Origin: Legionellaceae bacterium
Lineage (GTDB): Bacteria; Pseudomonadota; Gammaproteobacteria; Legionellales; Legionellaceae
Assembly: GCA_947470005.1 (NCBI GenBank)
Contig: CANISA010000002.1
Coordinates: 1 to 21,515 of the forward strand
Direction of reading: 5' to 3'
Length of the DNA: 21,515 nucleotides
Positions 18,901 to 21,515 of the stretch are shown in pieces. The notes beneath the pieces are model-generated. The model had not been told where the DNA came from and ran no database searches. It saw only the letters and a list, made by a program, of their open reading frames with translations. Position 1 is the first letter of the stretch. The number at the start of each line of letters is the position of its first letter. A program made the position numbers and the translations under genes.

Positions 18901-21515
18901 AAGACAGGAGATCGGGCTCGGTGGTTGGCAGATGGGAACATTGAATATATTGGTCGTGATGATTTTCAAGTGAAAATTCGTGGATTTCGTGTCGAATTGA
19001 GTGAGATAGAAGGAGCCTTGTCTGCTTACCAATCTATTCAGCAATGTGTTGTCTTAACAAAAGAGAAGCAAACGGAAGCGGGGTCTTACCAGTATTTAGT
19101 AGCGTATTATATTAGTGATGCATTCATTCCTGCAGATAGATTGATTGCCCACTTAGTGACTGGTTTGCCAGAACACATGATTCCGGGAACATTCGTTCAT
19201 GTGGCATCATTCCCCTTAACGGTGAATGGGAAATTAGATCGCAAAGGGCTTCCTGAGCCTGATTTTAATGCAGATGAAATGTATTATTTAGCACCTAGAA
19301 CAGCCTTGGAGCGTAACCTTAGCACAATATGGCAGCGTGTATTAAATTTGGAGCATATTGGCATTTACGATGATTTTTTCAGGTTAGGTGGTGATTCTAT
19401 TCGTTGTATTCAGCTAGTTGCTATGTTACGTCAAAACAATATTCATTGCAGTGCTAAAGCGATTTTTGATTGTCGTTGCATTGAGCGATTGGCTCGTTTT
19501 TTAAGTTCATCATCAGGGCCGACAATAACAGTACAAACAGAGCAAGGCATTCTGGAGGGGTCGTTTGATTTATTGCCCATCCAGGCATGGTTTTTTGAGC
19601 AATCTTTTGGTAAAGCCAATCATTGGAATCAATCCTTTATGATCCACGTTCCTGGTTTATTAATCGAGACACTGCGAGCTATTATTAAACCATTGGCTTT
19701 CCATCATGATATGTTAAGAGTGCGTTTTTTAAAGTCTGAGAGTGGCTATCAACAATATTATCAGGCAATGACGGAGCTTCCTGAACTGAAGTGCTTAAAT
19801 GTTTCAAATTTCAAGACGCAGGCAGCACTTCAAGAGGAGCTTACGCGTTGGCAAGATGATTTTGATGTTGAATCCGGGCCATTATGGTGTTTGGGGTATT
19901 TATGCGGTTATCCAGATGGTAGTGCGCGTATCTATGTTTCAATGCATCATTTGATAACGGATTCAGTTTCTTGGCGCATTCTTAAAGATGATATATATAC
20001 TTTATATCAAGGTATTTCTTTGCCATCGAAGAGTAGTAGTTACAGGCAATGGGTGCAAGCAATTCAGAATTATGCCAGCATGCATGCGTCAGAACACGCT
20101 TTTTTTAAAAATCAAGTGAAGGGATTGCCAGCCTATAAGCAGTTGTTTAATCACAACGCATATTGCGCGCCTGTCCAGCGCGAGTATGTTGTTTTGAGTA
20201 ACAAATTAACGACACAACTGTTGATGCAGGCAAATGATGCTTATCGTACTGAAATAAATGATTTGTTGTTAACCGCATTGTCTTATACTTTACAAGCATG
20301 GGAGGGGGGGCATGTCCAAGGCATTACCTTAGAAGGACACGGGCGCGAGGAAATTGATGATTTGTTGGATCTTAGTCGAACGGTGGGTTGGTTTACGACT
20401 TTTTATCCAGTAAAGCTTGAAGTCCAGTCAAGTCTTTCGGAGACAATTGCATATATTAAAGAGAGTTTGCGGATTATTCCGAGCAAAGGGATTGGTTATG
20501 GTGCATTACGATATACAAATATAGGCGAGCAGGCAATGGATTTGCCTCCAATTAGCTTTAATTACCTTGGGCAGTTTGATAGTGCTCCTGCAGGGTGGCA
20601 ATTCAGTTCTGACGCTAGCGGCGTTAGCATACACTCTGCAAATAAAGGTTATAATTTGTTGAATATTTATGGTTTGCTTGTTGGTGGGCAGTTGCGTTTT
20701 ACTGTAGAAAGTCAATTGAGTAAACAAATGACGCGTGATTTGGCTGACGCTTTTCAAACACAATTGGAACGGGTGATATCTCATTGCCTCGAGCTCCTTG
20801 TTGCTGGAAAAAATAAAATAACCCCAAGTGATGTCATCGATTTTATTCCTTTCGAAATTGTTAATCCGAAAATAAAGAAACGCCCTGTTTTTCTTTTTCC
20901 ACCTGGCGCGGGTGGAGCTGAGTCATACTATGGAAATCTTGTGCCTCAGCTCGGCAATGAGAAACTCATATTGTTTAATAATTGCATTCATCATCTTCGC
21001 ACGGATGGCAAGGAAATGATGGCGTTTAGCAGGTTTGAATTTTTGGCAAAATATTATATTTTGCAACTTAAGAAAGAGCAAGGAGATGGGCCTTATACGC
21101 TGGTCGGGTGGAGTTTTGGTGGTGTGCTGGCATTAGAAATTGCACGACAACTTCATTTGTTGGGTGACCGGGTATCCAAATTGGTGATCATTGATTCATT
21201 TTTTAATTTTAAAAAGGTAACCGCGCTAGTCAAACAACAGCATGGATTTGAGTTGATGGACAAAATAAATAATATGCATTATCAATATACTCCCACCATG
21301 TTTAGGTTGATAGATACAGACGTTATCTTTGTGAAATGCACTCAACCCGAACGTGTTGATGCGGCTTTGAGTCAAATGGATGAAAAAATGTTATCGATGA
21401 AGCATTTTTCTGCTTATTATTTGAGTGTTTCAGATAACCATCTATCGGATTATATTTCAAATGACATTACGATTATAAATGTTGATTCAACCCATTCAGA
21501 TTGGATTGACGACAA
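1..21515 (+). CDS. Giant non-ribosomal peptide synthetase, partial at both ends (>=7171 aa)
   Basis: Frame +1 is open without a stop across the whole window, and every stretch of it translates into recognisable NRPS domains. The order is A(partial)-T-E-C-A-T-E-C-A-T-C-A-T-C-A-T-C-A-T-E-TE. The protein acts in the cytosol as an assembly line: each A domain adenylates an amino acid, loads it on the phosphopantetheine arm of its T domain, C domains form the peptide bonds, E domains invert the alpha carbon, and the TE releases the chain. The visible part alone is roughly 790 kDa. The start codon lies upstream, since the window opens inside an A domain just before its A4 core motif (substrate pocket). 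The stop codon lies just downstream, since the TE triad is complete near the right edge. By collinearity the visible modules specify D-Cys, D-aromatic(?), aliphatic(?), Ser, Asn, D-Val. I do not recognise the specific product and give no gene symbol. The family assignment is certain; the compound is unknown. Confidence 0.98.
967..1185 (+). other. T0: peptidyl carrier domain of the Cys module
   Basis: Carrier domain running from YVAPRTALE through the four-helix core. The phosphopantetheine attachment serine is at bases 1078-1080 in FFRLGGDSI. An Asp before the serine (LGGDS) is the form usually found in carriers that feed an E domain, and E0 follows directly. The core closely resembles T5 near the end of the protein (shared DDFFRLGGDSI and the CIERLA helix end). 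Confidence 0.95.
1231..2463 (+). other. E0: epimerisation domain of the Cys module
   Basis: Condensation-superfamily domain of the E type. Markers in order: LPIQSWFFEQ (E1), HHLIMDTVSC at 1621-1650 (E2, catalytic His pair present), YHTEINDLLLTAL with the conserved glutamate, EGHGRE, RTVGWFTTMYP and FNYLGQ. It should equilibrate the Cys-bearing (peptidyl) thioester to give D-Cys at this position. One oddity is that the E2 motif ends in Cys where E1 and E5 have Trp (VSW). The catalytic histidine and glutamate are kept, so I expect it to be active. The short MHTPSDF linker that follows leads into C1. Confidence 0.93.
1912..1965 (+). repeat. Intragenic repeat, copy 1 (E0), partner 20248-20301
   Basis: This segment encodes the catalytic-glutamate region TEINDLLLTAL of E0. 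It aligns without gaps to 20248-20301 of E5 with 6 mismatches in 54 bases by hand count. Similarity is also high around RTVGWFTT (from 2041 and from 20371), so E0 and E5 are close paralogues. Confidence 0.8.
2551..3828 (+). other. C1: condensation domain, DCL class
   Basis: Begins with IYPVTSLQQGFIYHAL (C1 motif) and carries the active-site motif HHSITDGWSG at 2953-2982. Later markers are VGLYINTLPL (C5) and HSLFVFENYP. It follows an E domain, so it should accept a D-configured donor (D-Cys peptide) and join it to the L-amino acid on T1. Its sequence is close to C2, the other post-E domain, and clearly unlike C3-C5, which begin APLSFAQ-R-LWFIEQYE. This supports the DCL assignment. Confidence 0.92.
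3919..5391 (+). other. A1: adenylation domain, aromatic-like, substrate uncertain
   Basis: Complete A domain. Visible motifs: LKSGGAYVPID (A2), YTSGTTGAPKG (A3), FDASISE (A4), YGLTEST (A5), RLYKTGDLARR (A7), VKFRGYRIELGEIE (A8) and NGKLDCNALP (A10, catalytic Lys at 5368-5370). The hand-aligned pocket is D-A-S-T-H-G-A-V-C-K. It shares D-A-x-T and A-V-C-K with Phe/Tyr-type codes (DAWTIAAVCK, DASTVAAVCK), but His and Gly at positions 299 and 301 are not in the standard codes I know. I infer an aromatic or other bulky substrate with low certainty. The Pro of YGPTE is replaced by Leu. Confidence 0.93.
5422..5640 (+). other. T1: peptidyl carrier domain feeding E1
   Basis: Carrier with DDFFRLGGDSI; the phosphopantetheine serine is at 5533-5535. 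The LGGDS form matches its position in front of an E domain. It ends with the helix around HRCIERLVESL, shared with T0 and T5. Confidence 0.95.
5683..6900 (+). other. E1: epimerisation domain
   Basis: Full E-type motif set: LPIQSWFFEQKF, HHLIIDTVSW at 6079-6108, YHTEINDLFLTAL, ENHGR, QTVGWFTTQYP and FNYLGQFD. It should give a D-residue from whatever A1 loads. The Arg of RTVGWFTT seen in E0 and E5 is Gln here, and the EGHGRE box reads ENHGRV, so E1 is the most divergent of the three. The histidine pair and glutamate of the active site are intact. A YTPSDF linker follows, as after E0 (HTPSDF). Confidence 0.94.
6991..8250 (+). other. C2: condensation domain, DCL class
   Basis: Starts ALYPATSLQQGFIYFAL; the active-site motif is HHSIIDGWSG at 7393-7422, followed by VGLYINTLPM and HSLLIFENYP. 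It sits directly after E1 and resembles C1 along its whole length, including the WKA/YW and QIKKIL/QLKQIL regions, so a D-donor, L-acceptor specificity is expected. It joins the peptide ending in the A1-derived D-residue to the A2 residue. Confidence 0.92.
8359..9858 (+). other. A2: adenylation domain, probably small aliphatic substrate
   Basis: Complete A domain: LKAGGAYVPID, YTSGTTGTPKG, FDAATFEIWG, YGPTENTTF, RLYKTGDLVRW, VKIRGFRIELAEIE and NGKLDRKTLP (Lys at 9835-9837). The pocket reads D-A-F-S-I-G-A-T-F-K. This differs from the valine code (DAFWIGGTFK / DAFWLGGTFK) only at position 278 (Trp to Ser) and position 322 (Gly to Ala). Val, Ile or another aliphatic is my inference; the Trp to Ser change could enlarge the pocket, so a larger hydrophobic side chain is possible. 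Its N-terminal part is close to A3, while its core after the A3 motif resembles A5. No E domain follows T2, so the residue should stay L. Confidence 0.94.
8368..8490 (+). repeat. Intragenic repeat, copy 1 (N-terminal part of A2), partner 11518-11640
   Basis: This 123-base stretch aligns without gaps to 11518-11640 in A3; by hand I count 17 mismatches (about 86% identity), mostly at third codon positions. Clear similarity continues to the A3 motif, where 8800-8825 and 11947-11972 are identical, and ends soon after. It marks a shared, fairly recent origin of the N-terminal halves of A2 and A3. Confidence 0.85.
9889..10110 (+). other. T2: peptidyl carrier domain
   Basis: Carrier with DDFFNLGGHSI; the phosphopantetheine serine is at 10000-10002. 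The His form (LGGHS) is usual for carriers that pass their substrate to a C domain, and C3 follows. Its downstream helices (VADLFKHRTIARL) differ from the CIERL end of the pre-E carriers. Confidence 0.95.
10159..11400 (+). other. C3: condensation domain, LCL class
   Basis: Opens with APLSFAQARLWFIEQYE (C1 motif), then HHVAFDEWSG at 10537-10566 (C3 motif), IQYNDFSVWQR (C4), LIGFFVNSLALR (C5), HQDLPFEKLVE (C6) and RDMSMHPVFQ (C7). The upstream module lacks an E domain, so an L-donor is expected, and the sequence class agrees. The active-site motif carries Glu where most C domains have Gly (HHxxxDGWS); the second His and the Asp are kept. It links the A2 residue to Ser. Confidence 0.93.
11509..13017 (+). 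other. A3: adenylation domain, serine-specific
   Basis: Complete A domain: LKAGGAYVPID, YTSGTTGRPKG, FDVSVWELFW, SGEALS, YGPTEASID, RLYKTGDLVRY, VKIRGFRIELGEIE and NGKLDRSALL (Lys at 12994-12996). The hand-aligned pocket D-V-W-H-F-S-L-I-D-K matches the well-known serine code (DVWHLSLIDK and variants). No E domain follows, so L-Ser is expected. Its hydroxyl is one possible nucleophile for macrolactonisation, although that would give a ring of only three residues with Asn and Val. The region up to the A3 motif is closely related to A2 at the DNA level; beyond it the two diverge. Confidence 0.95.
11518..11640 (+). repeat. Intragenic repeat, copy 2 (N-terminal part of A3), partner 8368-8490
   Basis: Second copy of the A2/A3 N-terminal segment, in the same orientation and phase. 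A3 keeps a serine pocket further on, so only the N-terminal subdomain, not the substrate core, is shared with A2. Confidence 0.85.
13042..13263 (+). other. T3: peptidyl carrier domain with LGCHS variant
   Basis: Carrier with DDFFRLGCHSI; the phosphopantetheine serine (13153-13155) is intact. The second Gly of LGGHS is replaced by Cys (TGT at 13147-13149); it is the only carrier of the six with this change. One base (GGT to TGT) explains it. The helix after the serine (AAHRMSQALKR) and the FQY end are close to T4, pointing to a shared origin of the T3-C4 and T4-C5 units. Confidence 0.93.
13309..14565 (+). other. C4: condensation domain, LCL class
   Basis: APLSFAQERLWFIEQYE start, HHIVFDEWSE at 13687-13716, IQYKDFSFWQR, LLGFFVNILVLR, HQDVPFERLVD and RDTSMHPLFQV. 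Like C3, it has Glu in place of Gly in HHxxxDGWS, and the following residue is also Glu. It should join the Ser-ending peptide to Asn. Confidence 0.93.
14635..16083 (+). other. A4: adenylation domain, asparagine-specific
   Basis: Complete A domain with YTSGSTGSPKG, FDLSVTTAV, VGGEKI, YGPTEATVG, RLYKTGDSVRY, VKIRGFRIELGEIE and NGKLDRNALP (Lys at 16060-16062). The pocket D-L-T-K-F-G-E-V-G-K is one residue from the asparagine code DLTKLGEVGK; aspartate codes usually carry His at position 322 (DLTKVGHIGK), so Asn is favoured over Asp. The A2 motif is altered: MKTGRAYVPID, with Arg (14851-14853) replacing the second Gly of LKAGGAYVPID. The domain is also slightly shorter than its neighbours. No E domain follows, so L-Asn is expected. 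Confidence 0.94.
16108..16326 (+). other. T4: peptidyl carrier domain
   Basis: Carrier with DDFFHLGGHSI; the phosphopantetheine serine is at 16219-16221. The LGGHS form fits its place before C5. The following helices (VAHRMSQTLKR, RHIFQYP) closely parallel T3. Confidence 0.95.
16375..17640 (+). other. C5: condensation domain, LCL class
   Basis: VPLSFAQERLWFIEQYE start, HHVAFDGWSV at 16753-16782 with the canonical DGW, IQYKDFSAWQRE, LIGLFVNSVPLR, HQDLPFEMLLK and RDSSRHPLFQV. It forms the last peptide bond, joining the Asn-ending chain to Val. Its class matches C3 and C4 and fits an L-donor. Confidence 0.94.
17731..19254 (+). other. A5: adenylation domain, valine-specific
   Basis: Complete A domain: LKAGGAYVPID, YTSGTTGMPKG, FDAATFEIWG, VGGDIV, YGPTENTTF, KLYKTGDRARW, VKIRGFRVELSEIE and NGKLDRKGLP (Lys at 19231-19233). 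The pocket D-A-F-W-L-G-G-T-F-K matches the standard valine code. The module also contains an E domain, so the C-terminal residue of the peptide should be D-Val. Confidence 0.95.
19285..19506 (+). other. T5: peptidyl carrier domain of the last module
   Basis: Carrier with DDFFRLGGDSI; the phosphopantetheine serine is at 19396-19398. The Asp form fits the E domain that follows. It is most like T0, including the YLAPRTALE start and the CIERLA helix end. Confidence 0.95.
19549..20805 (+). other. E5: epimerisation domain directly upstream of the thioesterase
   Basis: E-type domain with LPIQAWFFEQSF, HHLITDSVSW at 19945-19974, YRTEINDLLLTAL, EGHGRE, RTVGWFTTFYP and FNYLGQFD; all active-site residues are in place. 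It should convert the Val-peptidyl thioester to D-Val before release. It resembles E0 closely, also at the DNA level. An E domain between the last carrier and the TE is uncommon. It implies a TE that accepts a D-configured C-terminal residue and competes with the epimerisation equilibrium. Confidence 0.95.
20248..20301 (+). repeat. Intragenic repeat, copy 2 (E5), partner 1912-1965
   Basis: Partner of the E0 segment, in the same orientation and frame. E1, which lies between them, is more different at the same place, so the pairing of first and last E domains is not explained by simple tandem duplication of neighbours. Confidence 0.8.
20881..21515 (+). other. TE: type I thioesterase (release domain), C-terminus cut off
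   Basis: Alpha/beta-hydrolase release domain starting RPVFLFPPGAGG (oxyanion-hole region). The nucleophile is the Ser of GWSFGG at 21112-21114. Asp of LVIIDSFF (21193-21195) lies 27 residues later and His of VDSTHSDW (21493-21495) lies 127 residues after the Ser. These are the same spacings as Ser80, Asp107 and His207 of the surfactin synthetase TE, so the triad is complete and the stop codon should lie not far beyond the window. It releases the D-Val-ended peptide by hydrolysis or by macrocyclisation; the sequence alone does not say which. Confidence 0.95.

Noticed and set aside
20506..20784. Minus-strand ORF of about 92 codons
   Set aside because: Antisense to the E5 domain; no recognisable protein signature and no sign of independent coding.
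1..21515. CRISPR or tandem-repeat array suggested by regularly recurring motifs
   Set aside because: The repeats are in-frame NRPS domain motifs spaced by about 3-4 kb, with protein-level conservation and third-position drift.
21193..21515. TE judged as truncated or inactive
   Set aside because: Asp and His appear at the spacing of the surfactin TE, so the core is complete; only the last residues are outside the window.

Overview
The whole window lies inside one gene. Frame +1 is open from base 1 to base 21515 (7171 codons, no stop, no start visible) and encodes the C-terminal part of a giant non-ribosomal peptide synthetase (NRPS). There are no intergenic stretches, RNA genes, promoters, terminators, CRISPR arrays or mobile elements here. 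All shorter ORFs in other frames or on the minus strand are shadows of this reading frame. The gene starts upstream of the window. It probably ends a short way past the right edge, because the thioesterase triad is already complete at base 21495.

Organism: the DNA is AT-rich (about 40% G+C by eye, AT-ending codons common). The domain architecture and linker style (Y-x-W-N-x-T before each A domain, N-Q-L-A-R, L-K-P-D-T-L-I-A-L) look like NRPSs of low-GC gammaproteobacteria. Legionellales-type bacteria are my best guess and Xenorhabdus/Photorhabdus-like bacteria an alternative. This is an impression, not a proof.

Layout (A = adenylation, T = carrier, C = condensation, E = epimerisation, TE = thioesterase): A0(partial)-T0-E0 | C1-A1-T1-E1 | C2-A2-T2 | C3-A3-T3 | C4-A4-T4 | C5-A5-T5-E5-TE. 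That is six A, six T, five C, three E and one TE domain. The architecture is internally consistent. C domains that follow an E domain (C1, C2) form one sequence class, as expected for DCL domains, and the others (C3-C5) form a second, LCL-like class. Carriers in front of E domains read LGGDS, while carriers in front of C domains read LGGHS (or LGCHS).

Specificity codes read by hand against GrsA PheA: A0 DLYNLSLIWK (Cys, strong), A1 DASTHGAVCK (aromatic-like, uncertain), A2 DAFSIGATFK (Val/Ile-like, uncertain), A3 DVWHFSLIDK (Ser, strong), A4 DLTKFGEVGK (Asn, good), A5 DAFWLGGTFK (Val, strong). The predicted C-terminal half of the product is therefore ...D-Cys - D-aromatic(?) - aliphatic(?) - L-Ser - L-Asn - D-Val, released by a type I TE as a free acid or a macrocycle. 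Unknown upstream modules add further residues.

The points most worth a second look are: an epimerised, uncyclised cysteine in mid-chain; an E domain directly before the TE; odd A1 and A2 codes; a T3 carrier with Gly changed to Cys beside the phosphopantetheine serine; and a mosaic history in which A2 shares its N-terminal part with A3 but its substrate-binding core with A5.
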